Source of the DNA: Bidens hawaiensis
Taxonomy: Eukaryota > Streptophyta > Magnoliopsida > Asterales > Asteraceae
Length of the DNA: 64,000 nucleotides
Direction of reading: 5' to 3'
NCBI GenBank assembly: GCA_021521415.1
Contig: JAIQDT010003022.1
Coordinates: forward strand, 62,001-126,000
Made by a program: the position numbers and the translations under genes. Position 1 is the stretch's first letter, and the number at the start of each line of letters is the position of its first letter. Shown piece after piece: positions 32,616 to 44,233 of this stretch. Below the pieces are notes generated by a model. The model saw only the letters and a program-made list of their open reading frames with translations, searched no databases and had not been told where the DNA came from.

Positions 32616-35600
32616 ACATATTCAAAGCAGAAATAAGTCCTAAAGTTCATATCTTTAACCATTATCAAGTTAAAATTCGAAGAAGATAAGAAGGAAATTT
32701 CATTAAGAACCTGATCTTCGACAAATTTATAACCTACACACATAACATAGAGTTAGTAAATTTGCATAATCAAAGCCCATTATGACTTAATCGTTGTCGG
32801 AAAACACTTAATTGAAGCTTACCGAGTTGGAATAAGTGGGCTGGTAAATTAGGGTTAGGGATTTGAGATTATTGCGATAAGTCGGTTGAGTTTCTGAAAC
32901 CTTAGAGCAAGAGAGTGGAAGGTGAGAGAGAAAGTGGGAAAAATTTCTCTATCTCCCTCTTATACACCTTTTTGAAAGTGGATTTTAAATGCATTTTGTC
33001 GTGTAGTTAGTTAATAGCTGTCAGACAGTAGTATTAACCATTTAAAATATTCTCATTTAGAACCTTGCTCGATAAAGTTCATTTACCAAACCTTGCTCGG
33101 AAAAGTTCATTTTAGTATTTACAAGGCTTGCTAGGAACCTTCCACCTTTTCAAAGCTTGCTCGTTTAAATATTAAAAATAGATCTAAGTAAAATGAAGAA
33201 AGCTTACCCGAAATACAAGATTACTCGAGAACTGAATCACAAGACAGATAATCAAGTATAAAATATCAAGTAGGCAACCTTGCTAGGAATCAATTAAGAT
33301 ACCCAATTAAATTTCTCAGATATACTTCTAATTACAAACCTTACTCGAACAGCTCAACCTCACAAACTCTACCCGTAAATGTAAAATAGTTCACAAATAT
33401 TTAGTCGAGTATAATTTGATGTGAAGTATGCACGAAAAACTTCAAGAATACAAAGTGTGCTAGATAGGGATTCTAAACACAAAGTGTACTCGGAAAGTCA
33501 AGTTTTGAAATCACCAAGTATATATTAAGGGAACATTTGAAAATTTCAAAGTGTGCCGGAAACATAAAGTGTGTCCGGCAAACTAGGTTTGCCCGAAAAC
33601 ACTTGTAATTTCAAAGATTTATAATCACAAGTAACACATAGCTTGCTAGAAGTGAGTTTAAAAAGTAAAATAAACACCTAAGTGTGCTATAAGGTCCAAA
33701 AACCACTAAAGCATGCTAGAAGATCACATCTAAACATAAAGCTTGCTAGACTGACTTAAACAACCTATAAAACAGTTAAGTTTGCTAGAAAGTTTAGAAA
33801 TCAACAAAGCTTTCTAGTGAACAGTGTGATCAATCATATCAATTAGTTTGCTAGAAACAGATGTACTTTCAAACAAATCATTAAAGTATGCTCGAAACTC
33901 CTAACTATATAAAAAGCTTGCTAGTAAACATCATATTCAAACATAAACAAATATCAAGCTTGCTCGGAAAGTTAAATTTCAAGTAAAATAGTGAACTCTA
34001 CCCGAAAAATGTTAAATACTACTTCAAAGCATGCTCGAAATTGATAAACTTAGATAAAAACATCTAAGTATGCTCGGAAAGGTTATAAAACATCAAACCT
34101 TACCCGAAAATACATATTCAACCTTTTTGAAGGTAAAATGCAACACTTTTTGACTTAAACATACATCAACTATATTTATCAAGAAAAATCATTGTTTAAG
34201 AGCAAATGGTGCATTAATAGATCAAATTTCAGTCATGTTTCTTTTCACAGTTTCTTTCTTTTACTGAAACGATCTCAAGTATGGGATCATATTGACTATT
34301 CTCAATACTTCATTCTCATCATTATTATGACAACATAGACAGGTTAACAACAGGCTTAGACTTAGCATGAATTTCATTTCCTTGGTGATATGATTAAGTT
34401 TCAATTAATATGCATAATACTAAATGGATAACACATATTGTTTTCTGAAGCTCCATATCTATTCTCAAGGCTTATTTGGCTTTCTCCAGATCACCCCGAA
34501 TTGACTCCGACCCCCAGATATATGGTCAAAATTTTTAATGACAGAACATTTAAAGTCTTAGATTTTTCTTTTCAAATTTACAAACATATGTGAGGTTGAA
34601 CGTTGGACTTACAGGCCACACAAGTCGGACTTACAGGCCTTTCATTCGGAATGTTTAAAGGACTTATATGATTGCCTCCACCCCTGTTTGCATTTTCTTT
34701 ATAAAAAATTTGTGAACACTTATCAACTTTTGATTGAGTGAATATTTAAAAATATTGTAGTTCACATTTGTTTATTGTCATTCTCATTTAAGATATTTCA
34801 TTTTGGTGACCAAATACCAACGGGCTCGTGTATGACTGGATAATCACTTTTCTGCCTATCATTTGGAAAGATGTTTCTTGGAACATGCATAGACAACAAT
34901 GTAACTCCACATTAAGTTTAGAAAAATTCTTTATGTTTATATCACTTTACATTTTACACATCATGGGAAAGAAACCATACATGTCAATGACTGTACTAAG
35001 TGTCTTTTTAGCGTATTAAATCCATATGATTGGCTAAGTAGTCAATGTACTAACATTTCCCAGTTAAATAAAGTTTAATATTCAGTCACCCCAATATCTA
35101 TTATCTGACAGGTAAATGGCTATCCTGTTTTACCACACGTGGTTAACAGGATCAAACATATATGTAAATAAATGTCCTTTCAAATCAGAGTTATTGACAT
35201 AATTTTAAGTGAAGGAATAGGAAACAAGTTACAATTGACCCAAATGCTTTCAGTCTTCAGGTTAATATCCTTTCAATCTGAAAACAGATGATAGGACCAA
35301 ACATATACAGGTATATGCCTTCCAACTTGAGCAAATGACATAATTTTAAGCAAAAGTAACTCTTTGAGACTTTTCATAGAAAATTTCCTTTTAAGCTTTA
35401 CAAAGCTTTGAACTGAATAATCTTATCATGTCTCTTCACCATTAAACAACTTGCTCTATTTTACCAAAATTTTTTTGAACAAAAGCTCCTTTAAACTTCT
35501 TCAATTTGAGAATATCTTTTTACACAAACACACATTTTTGACACAATCACAAGTGTAACATATTCAAACCATCAATGACATCATTAAAACAGGTAGACTT

Positions 35601-35940
35601 CACATAATACATAGTCTAACAGATCCTAACAATGTCACATTTGATAAAACACATAATTAGGATATCAGACAAGCACAAATTATCTAGTTAAATCAAGCAC
35701 TTATCTAGATATCAAACACATACACTGATCATTATCCAAAGCATCAAAAATACCTAGGATTTACATTTGATGAATTAAGCACAAATCAGTGAACAGTTAA
35801 CAAAATCACATTCAAACATAACAATTTGTAGATCCTCTACTAAAATAGTCAATTAGCACATAGAGGCACACAAATCAAACAAACATTCATCAAGACTTTG
35901 AAAGGATAATCAGTTTGCACAGTCAAGCACACATCATTAA
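32616..35940. other. Noncoding spacer between pol and third ORF of copia A
   Basis: No gene. 33060-34110 is an array of a short motif (separate entry). 34140-35930 matches 62160-63960 of copia C over most of its length (shared blocks such as GGTTGAACGTTGGACTTACA, TAATCACTTTTCTGCCTATC and TGTCAATGACTGTACTAAG), so it is a conserved noncoding part of the family. It could hold a leader for a separate transcript of the third ORF; no promoter is recognisable. Confidence 0.7.
33055..34115. repeat. Array of TTGCYCGRAA-type motif, copia A spacer
   Basis: More than 20 copies of a 10-12 bp word, variants CCTTGCTCGGAAAA, GCTTGCTAGAA, CTTACCCGAAA and GTGTGCCGGAAA, at irregular spacing of 25-60 bases and all in one orientation. 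The same word crowds the LTRs of A, B and C. Confidence 0.8.
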
Positions 35941-37584
35941 TCAGACTTCATTAGAGTTGATCATGCCCGGGGCTTTTAGAAGAAAGTTAAACCTGGTTCT
36001 ATCAAGTGGTTTTGTGAATAGGTCAGCCAAATTATCACTTGCATCAACTCTCTTTACCTCAATTAAACCTTTTTCACTACAATCTCTTATAAAATGATAT
36101 CTGATTTCAATGTGCTTAGTCTTGAAAAGTTGCACATGATTGTTAACAATAAAAGATGCAGCAGTGTTAACAATGTAAATAGAAGTGAGTAAGAAATTCA
36201 GACCATAATCCAGCATCTGATTTTGAATCTAGAGGACTTGTGCACAGCAGGCAGATGCAGCAATATACTCAGCTTCAGCAGTTGAGATTGACACTGTAGT
36301 CTGTTTCTTGCATTGGCAGGACACCAATCTGTCACTCAAAAATTGACAACCTCCAGAAGTAGACTTCCTACTTTTATTGCACCCATCATAGTCATTATCT
36401 GTGTAGGCAGTCAGATCAAAGGACTGGTTCTTAGGATACCAAATTCCTAGATCTGGTATTCCCTTTAAATATCTAAAGATTCTCTTTACTGCATTCATGT
36501 GAGAACCTTAGGACTTGACTGGAATCTATCACAAACCCACAAAACAAACATGATATCTGGCCTTGAAGCAGTCAGATACATCAGAGATCCAATCTTTGCT
36601 CTGTATTCATGTTCATCTACTGGCTCCCCCTTTTCATCTTCTACCATCTTTTCTTTTGTATCCATAGAAGTTGAAGCAGTTTTCAAGTCCTTACACTTGA
36701 ATTTGTCTAGTATGTCCAACACATACTAAGACTGGTAGATGAAAATCCCATCAGTCTTCTGTTGAACTTGCAATCCAATAAAGAAGTTCATTTCTCCCAT
36801 TGAGCTCATACTATACTTGGATTTCATCACCTCTTCAAACTCCATACACATCAGTTCATTGGGTCTTGTCAATGGCTCCCCTTTGGAAACCATGTTCAAG
36901 CAAATGATTTGACAACTCATCATACCAAGCTCTTGGAGCTTGATGTAGTCCATACAATGCTTTGTTTAACTTATACACCCTATTAGGATAATCAGGGTCC
37001 TCAAATCCTGGTGGCTGAGTCACATACACTTCCTCTTCTATCTTTCCATTTAGGAATGCAGATTTGACATCCAGTTGGAATACCCTTATATTCTTTGAGG
37101 CAGCATAAGCTAAGAAAATTCTTATGGCTTCAAGTCTTGCAACAGGTGCAAAGACTTCCTTAAAATCAATCTCTTCTTTTCTTGTAGGCATCCAAGTGCA
37201 ACAAGTCTTGCTTTGTTTTAATCATAATAACTCTTTCATCCCTTTTATTCCTGAACACCCATTTGGTTCCAATTGCATATCTGTTTCTTGGCTTGTCCAC
37301 AATTCCCAAACTTGCAGATCTATGAATTGAGCCAACTTCTCTTGCATTGCTTCTACCCAACTGTTGTCCTTCAATGCTTGAACAATGTTCTTGGGTTCTA
37401 TTTGGGATAGAAAGCAGGAGTAAAAACAAATGTTTGCAGATTCAGATGTACTTCTAGTTACTCTTTCATAAATGTTACCAATAATGTTTTCAGGTGGGTG
37501 ATTCTTTTCAACATAAGAGGATTGAACGACAACACATCAGTAGTTATTTCAGAATCAATATTTGTGTCATTGAGATTAGGTTCA
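35941..37584 (-). pseudogene. Copia RT-RNase H of element A (broken)
   Basis: Minus strand, in order: linker (to 37440), RT N-terminal part with [55 protein letters not shown] (first catalytic Asp) and [15 protein letters not shown]. Between AIDKT and [20 protein letters not shown] some two dozen residues are missing together with the Y-x-D-D active-site box, with a frame change. The RT thumb and connection (IGSLMYLTASRPDIM) follow, then RNase H with TAYTDNDYDG and ISTAEAEYIAAS. The third RNase H Asp, expected before the NNxVQxxKTKHIEIR block, reads Val. It ends DLFTKPLDRTRFNFLLK...MINSNEV at a stop at 35941. Not functional. Confidence 0.85.
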
Positions 37585-37589
37585 TCAAT

Positions 37590-40459
37590 TGTGACATTCG
37601 TCAATTTCGGGTCTAGAATAGTATTCGCCTTGTAAACTTTTATCTTGTAAACCGACCCGTTTTGTAAACCAACTCTTTGGAAATAACAAAAATGATGGAT
37701 TATATGATACAATATTGTTTTACACTTGTTGGGTCTATAAAACATCCTTTTCGGTCTTTGAAACACGTAAAAATTACTTACAACGAACTACAAGGGTCAA
37801 ATCTGCCATTTTTGGAAAATCGAAAATCCTGGTAACCAACCCCAACGTGCTACGCATTGGGGATACCACTCCTTGGTCCCGTATCGCGACAAGGGTACCA
37901 TCTATGAACTTATTGTGAGATGAAAACCGAACCAAACCGAACATTTGTTAAAAAGACTTGTTGTTGACTTTTTATTTGTAGAACTTAAATATTTTCATTT
38001 GTACATTATTATACAAAGTCTATGATATATGGGTATGTGGAATCCATCTATGAACTTATTGTGAGATGGAAACCGAACCGATCCGATTTTTACTCGCTTA
38101 AGACACACAAGTGTGTTTTTAGCTATCTAGACTTGTATATTTCTTTAAAAATAGTTTACAAACTGATTTTAATTATTTTCTAAAGTACTTGGAAATGTTG
38201 GATCCAACTTGGTATCATAACATAGTTTGGACCGACAAAAACCAAACACTCGCTTAACGTACTTTGTTGGTTCTAAAACAATAGATCTACATACTTGGTT
38301 AAGTATTATTATATTTTAATGAGTTATCTCATAACAATTAATATTTTGGAAAGTTGACTTTGGGTTTAATCATTTTTCAAGACCCGAACCAACAACCCGA
38401 ACACTCGTTAAAGACCCGTTTTAGTATCTTTAGCCCAATGGAACATGCATTTTAGCATTTTTCCCACCTTATTACTTAACATTGGTTAAGTAAATATTAA
38501 GGTTAAATACTTTAACCCGGTTTCGAGCAAACTTACATTTTAAAGGGTTATTATTATAAATTCTTAAATAGTTACATTTTAAACCTTGAACTTTAATTGT
38601 TTACTCGCTGCAACAATTATTTTATTTAAAAATATTCAAGACAACCGTTCTAAATCCTAGACTTTCTTTTATATTAGGCTTCATACGTTAAACCCGTCGT
38701 TCTTGCAAATCTTCAAATTACCAACCTTTCAAGTTTATTACTTGAATGTGAGTACATTCATCCCCCGTTTTCTATCTTATATTTTGGGGGTGACATTTCA
38801 TACTTATTCAAATTAAATGCTTTATACTTGTGTCTTAAACCACAAACGTTATTGTATACTTTAATTAAATAAATGCTCGATTTGGTGTTCTATGCTTACA
38901 TGATTATATGCTTATGTGTTTACCAATGTTGGAGGGTTTAATCATAAATCCGTGAATTATATGGTATTCTCTTATATCACGGTGCCGTTAATGTATTCTT
39001 ATTAACGACCTCATGAAATCCAAATCTATTTGGTATTCTCTTATAACGGTGCCGCTAATGTATTCTTATTAGTGACCTCATATTATCCAAATTATTGTTA
39101 TTTATTTGTTGTTTTGTATACAAGATCGTGGCTTTTCTTATTATATACATATTGTTCAAATCTATGAATTTTCTCACCGACCTTTGTCTTGGTATACTTT
39201 ATTTTATGAAATGTTGTAGGTTTGCATCTAGGTTGATTATGGAGCTTGTGGAGAAGAACGTCACAAATACCTTTTGGATATTAGCAAAATGTACAATATA
39301 TAATTTGCTATGTTTTGTTGTATTTGTATTATGAATATTCGTTATGTGACAATTTCGATGTTGTGAAATGAAATGAGTTTATTAAATATCGTCGCTTTAA
39401 ATAGTGTCATGTGCTTATGGGCAATCGTTACACCTCGGCATGTTCCGCCGCCTTTGGTCAGTGTGTGAAAGATTGGTATCAGAGCCATGCCAATAAGATA
39501 GGTGGTTAGATGTAACGACCTAGAATTGTTATGCTTAGGGTCCTATACGTGTGCTTATACGTGTTTACTCTATTTTTAATTGTTCATATCGCATGTTATT
39601 TATAACTTGTTTAAAATTCACCAATATCCTAAATGTTCACATACACACACTTACATAATATTTCCAAGGTATCCTTACCTTAAAACACAAAAAGTAGTTT
39701 TCATTGTGTTTTATGGATTACAAGATAAAATTGGATCCCGTTGTTTCAAATCCCTTAAAGGTTGTGTTTATATTGGGTTTGTAGCCAGCATAGAAAACGA
39801 GACATTATAAAATGACCATTTGACAAAAATACTTGAGTCTTAAACCACAAACGTTATTATATACTTTACTTAAATAAATGCTCAATTTGGTGTTCTGTGC
39901 TTACATGATTGTATGCTTATGTGTTTACCGCTTTTTGAGGGTTGAATCATAAATCCGTGAACTATATGGAATTCTCTTATAGCACGGTGCCGCTAATGTA
40001 TTTTTATTAACGACTTCATGAAAACCGAATCTATTTGGTATTCTCTTATAGACGGTGCCGCTATTGTATTCTTATTAGCGACCTCATATTATCCAAATTA
40101 TTGTTATTTGTTTGTTGTTTTCTATACAAGATTGTGGCTTTTCTTAATATATACATATTGTTCAAATATATGAATTTGCTCACCAACCTTTGTGTTGATA
40201 AACTTTATTTTATGAAATGTTGCAGGTTTGCATCTAGGTTGATTATGGAGCTTGTGGAGAAAAACGTCACAAATACCTTTAGGATATTAGCAAAATGAAC
40301 AATATATTATTTGCTATGTTTTGTTGTATTTGTATTATAAATATTCGTTATGTGAAATGAAATGACTTTATTAAATATTGTCGCTTTAAATAATGTCATG
40401 TGCTTACGGGTAATCGTTACAACTCGGCATGTTCCGCCGCCTTTGGTCGGGGTGTGACA
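37590..40459 (+). mobile_element. Gypsy LTR-leader-partial LTR unit nested in copia A pol
   Basis: TGTGACATTCGTCAATTTCG at the left and GGTCGGGGTGTGACA at the right, flanked by TCAAT on both sides (37585-37589, 40460-40464), so it entered copia A pol by integration. It comprises one LTR (37590 to about 39471), a primer-binding site TGGTATCAGAGCC at 39474 with 355 bases of leader, and a second LTR lacking its first 1.2 kb (39827-40459). The LTR matches the 3' LTR of gypsy D (52392-54366) but lacks some 530 bases of it near 37905. No proteins are encoded; the frames at 39095-39334 and 39580-39810 are LTR and leader sequence. Confidence 0.85.
39474..39486 (+). promoter_or_regulatory. Primer-binding site in the nested gypsy unit
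   Basis: TTGGTATCAGAGCC, initiator Met-tRNA type, two to three bases after the LTR end GTGTGAAA; the same site follows GTGTGACA at about 44610 in the duplicated segment. Confidence 0.8.
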
Positions 40460-40464
40460 TCAAT

Positions 40465-41142
40465 GGTCAAATCAGTTTTTGCATCATGAAACACTTGTGC
40501 TTCTTCATTGTTCATCTGAGAGGTTGATGCACCATTGTTTCCAACATTCAATATTTGAAACAAATCTTCAAATCTTTCATTTCTTCTTGCTTCTTTTTTG
40601 TTATCAGGATTTGATTCATTCAGCACAGCATTATCCTGATTTTCTTGATTATCTGGATTTGCTTGTACATTGTTCTGTTCTTGAACTTGATATGGAATAG
40701 GTACAGTTTCAATAGTGAAAGGATGTTTAATGAAATTATATTCTTTCCCTTTCTCTGCAACATTTGACCACAGCTTTTCCAAATCAAGATTCTTTGAGGA
40801 TTCTTCAGTAATCACACTTGTCTTATACTTAGCTTCATGAAAGTCCTCAGGATAAACCTTGAATGACTCGATTAGCTTTTCAAGATTAAACAGCCACGCA
40901 GTGCCATCAACCGTATTGAATTGATTCTCATTAAACACAATATCAGATGATTCTATCACAACCAAATGATCTTTCACATACACTCTGTAGGATTTTGATT
41001 GTGTAGAGTAACCAACAAAGAAACAATCCAAGGATTTAGCTTGAAACTTGTTGAGATAGTCCTTGGTGTTCAACAATGAACATTTGCATCCAAATGGCTT
41101 GAGAAACTTGATGTAGGGTTTTCTTTTAAACAAAATTTTCAT
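40465..41142 (-). pseudogene. Copia integrase C-terminal region of element A
   Basis: Open from 41142 on the minus strand: FLKPFGCKCSLLNTKDYLNK, FQAKSLDCFFVGYSTQSKSY, RVYVKDHLVVIESSDIVFNE and a long Asn/Gln/Glu-rich linker (PDNQENQDNAVLNESNPDNK) that leads to RT. The gypsy unit at 37590-40459 separates it from RT; its reading frame and that of the piece beyond 37585 meet in phase across one TCAAT copy. Upstream the gene stops abruptly at 41142, where the LTR of copia B begins, so the catalytic integrase core is not in the window. Confidence 0.8.
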
Positions 41143-44100
41143 GTCCCCAATTGTTGGTAAATCGTTAACAAATTAGGTCATAACTCACACAATAAAGTGT
41201 TGACAAGAGAGTTAATGACGGGCTGCTATATTTAGAAAGAAAATCGTTTGATAAAGGCGGAATCAATAACAAACGACTTAGTTGCTGAGCAATCAAACAA
41301 AATTATCTAACACACAAGATTCACCCAAAAGATTTCCATTTATATAAAGTTAATCATACAAATGATAATCTATCTAGAGTTTCTTGATGGGAAAGTTTGT
41401 CCGTACAATTCTAAGAACGGCTGTCACTTGACAAATATTCTTTTTAATATCGTATTCAGCCGCTCTCTGTTTAGAGGTGTGCCCTAAATAATCCTTTTAT
41501 AGGCCTGACACCTCTAGACAGCTGTCATTCCTTCTAGAAACCCTAAATATAATATACATATTCAAATTACATATTCAGAATTATCCTAAGTTTAAAACAA
41601 GTCTTCCGGGTAGGCTTTGTAGAAGTAAACTTCTCCGAGTAGACTTTGTGGTCTGCCTTCCTTGTTAGACTTGGTAACCTTGAAGTATGCCCGGGAACAG
41701 TTTTTCGAGTATGGGTATGATTTACTTGGAGTACTTTCCAAAGAAAAGTACTCACCAAGAAGACTTCAATCTTCTTGATTATATCAGACTTTGCCCGACA
41801 TAATCCAACGAGCAACCTTGTTCTTCAATGATCCTATCAACTCCTTGCTTAGAATAAGCTTATTAGAAAAGTGTGCTTGGGATCACTGTACCTTGCTTAA
41901 GTTGAACCCTGCCCGATGTTACTTGAGATATTTCATTAAACATCACGCTTACTCGGACCACTATATTATTAAAGAATACCTTGCCCGATCTTCCAATCAC
42001 TTGGCTTCATGAGCTTAGTTAGCCAAGAGCTTACTCTGAAGTAAACCTTACTAGGCTATGAAGAACAAACCTTCTTGATATAGAGAACCTTGCCCGGGTA
42101 TACATTAACTAGTGAACCCTGCCCGGTTAAACACTAAAGTGTGAACCCTGCCCGGATATCCCGTAAAGAAGACTTCAAGAAGATAACCTTGCCCGATAGG
42201 CAAAATATCATGCCCGGCTAAGGAAAACCTTGCTCGGATGTCTTAGGTGTGCCCAGTTCCATACTTATCAATATCTGAGAAGGTTGAGAAGATTCCAATC
42301 TTCCTTGTGATTAGTTTTGGGTCAAATCTTGACTCAACAATCTCCCCCCCTAGATTGGAACACCTCAGCTATCCCAAAACACCTCTATGGTTAATTACAC
42401 AAGATTAAAATACACATCAAATCAAAGTCAAATTACTTATTTAAATAACATAAACAAATGATTACATATTCAAAAGCTGTCCGAAGACATTACAAAATAA
42501 AGCCTATTCTAAAGATCATTGTCTTCTTCATGCATTGTAGTGGGCTTGCCTTCGATTTGCAATGACACTTCCTGCCCTTTGTCTAAAGATATCAAGGACT
42601 TGGTAATGAGTGTGACTTTCAGGAATGACCATGTCCCTGATATCCATCAGATCTTCGTTGTGCAAATAAGTCAAGTCTTCATCTCTTCTGATTATCCCCG
42701 ATATACTCCCATCGGAGTTTCTTAGCACATAATGGCCATCATCTTCTTTATATTCAATTTCAGTTATGATGCCATTCTTCTGAACTGTGTAATTGGGGCG
42801 TGTCATTCTTCTTTCTAGGCTTATGAAGATATTCATGTTTGACATAGGATTCCTATCTCTGACATTCATCTTGTAGTACAGTTCAGCACTGTCCATGTTC
42901 TTCAACTTTGTTGTCCTTCTTGCTTTGTGAAGTTGAATTGTTCTCCAGCTTCTATTTTCTTTTAGGAATTGGAATCCCTTGTCAGCTTCATCTTTTAAAA
43001 ACTTAGAGAGACCATTCTGCTGTCTTCCAGCCATCTTATTTCTGTCTCGATAATCATACAGAGTAAGTGTGGCCATTCTTTCCAGTTGTTCTTGAGTGTA
43101 TTCAGCAAAATTACTTCTCACAACTATGTCTCTCAGCTTTCTGCTTTCAATAATCACTTTCAGAGATTCAGAGACAGAATTATAGTAGAGATCTCTGGGA
43201 AGATCCACATTGGATTGTGGTCTTGCTGTTTTTTGGGGTTCAGCTCTACTTGATTCACCTCTGCTTGATGAGGCATGCAATCTTGAAGCAGAGGGCCTAG
43301 TTGGGATAGACTTCTTAGGTTTGCTAGGCCCTAACTTGAATGTTTTGATGTAAATCGATTCTACCATTTCAGGAGGAAGGTTGACAAGATCATCAAGGTT
43401 TTGTCCTGCTTCTTTATTGAGAATAATCATCATTTTCTCTATCCCAGGATTGTTTGACAATCCTGCAGGTACAAACCTTCCATCAACAAAGCTTCTTGGG
43501 TTCTCACCCTCCCTCGGAACCTTTTCCCATTCAGCCTTTTGTATGTAGAAAAGTTCTTTCAAATCCTCATTTTCTAAGGCATCAAAAGTGGCTTCATCCA
43601 TTCCCCTCTGGTTTATCATTACACCCGTCAATATCTTAATCATTTCTTCATTTTCCCAAGGGATTATAGGTTCATCTTCTGGTTCAGGCTTTAATTCCTC
43701 TAGGATTGGGGTTTCAACAGCAGTTGCCTCTATTGATTTTTCCTTTTTCAGCCTCTTGTTTATTCCTCAAAGTTGTTAATTTTCTCTTCTTCTTGGCAGG
43801 CTCAGGCTGTTTTTCTTTTTCTTCCTTCTGAATTTTTCTTTTCAAATATTGGTACTCTTTTTCAACTAATTCTTGGGTCATTGGTTCCACAACATTTAGT
43901 GTTCTGCCATGTTTTATCAAAAATTTGCACTTTCCCCATATTTGCTATAGATCTTTTCAAGTCATTCCTTTTCATTAGCAATTTTCAGCTTGGCCTTTTC
44001 AAATTCCAACTCCTTCTCCGTATCTTTGGTTTTATTGTAGAGATCACTGAGTTGCTCAAAGTTATAGTTGTTCAAATCTGTTTCAGAGGGGTTGTACATT

Positions 44101-44163
44101 CTCAGATACTCTTTAAATCTTTCCATTTCCTTTTCTTGCTTTGACCCCTTTTGTTTATCACTA
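41142..44163 (-). mobile_element. Copia element B, 3' part only
   Basis: 3' LTR at 41142-42339 (begins TGTTGAGTC on the minus strand, ends GGGGACA), polypurine tract at 42340-42353, and the last 540 codons of the third ORF up to 44163, where the sequence breaks off in a scrambled junction with gypsy DNA. It inserted into, or recombined with, the integrase region of copia A. No target duplication can be tested because the other end is missing. Confidence 0.8.
42528..44163 (-). pseudogene. Third ORF of copia B, C-terminal part
   Basis: 43643-42528 is one open stretch of 371 codons, the longest intact piece of this ORF's C-terminus in the window: MDEATFDALENEDLKELFYI, AEWEKVPREGENPRSFVDGR, the Ser-rich patch SRGESSRAEPQ, DLPRDLYYNSVSESLKVIIE, FAEYTQEQLERMATLTLYDY, ISLERRMTRPNYTVQKNGII and RDEDLTYLHNEDLMDIRDMV. 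It ends HYNA at a stop. Upstream pieces at 43920-43714 and 44163-43962 carry a Lys-rich segment (PAKKKRKL, possibly a nuclear localisation signal) and a FKEYLRMYNPSETDLNNYNF repeat unit. Frame breaks separate these. Function unknown. Confidence 0.75.
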
Positions 44164-44233
44164 GATGGTTTAGTTTGCAATCGTACAATATGAGGTCGTA
44201 CACATGTTTGCAATCGACCTCATATTATCCAAA
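44164..44233. other. Scrambled junction between copia B and gypsy DNA
   Basis: Contains TTTGCAATCG twice (about 44174 and 44207), a 12-base inverted repeat AATATGAGGTCG/CGACCTCATATT (44187-44198, 44215-44226) and CGTACACATGTTT, which recurs at about 45327 inside gypsy D. Such short templated pieces are typical filler of end-joining repair. Confidence 0.7.

Larger units (their letters stand above)
26636..41141 (-). mobile_element. Copia element A (SIRE/Maximus-like, with long third ORF), 5' part missing
   Basis: Order on the minus strand: integrase C-terminal part (41142-40465), inserted gypsy LTR unit (37590-40459), RT and RNase H (37584-35941), conserved noncoding spacer, third ORF (32615-28010), polypurine tract and 3' LTR (27786-26636). 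LTR, gag, protease and the integrase core at the 5' end are absent: the element is cut at 41142 by copia B. A coiled-coil-rich ORF between pol and the 3' LTR is the hallmark of the SIRE/Maximus lineage, in which it is called envelope-like. Confidence 0.8.

Noticed and set aside
39095..39334. Identical small frames at 39095 and 44204, and at 39580 and 44722
   Set aside because: These are LTR and leader sequence in the 1.03-kb duplication; identity reflects recent copying, not coding constraint.
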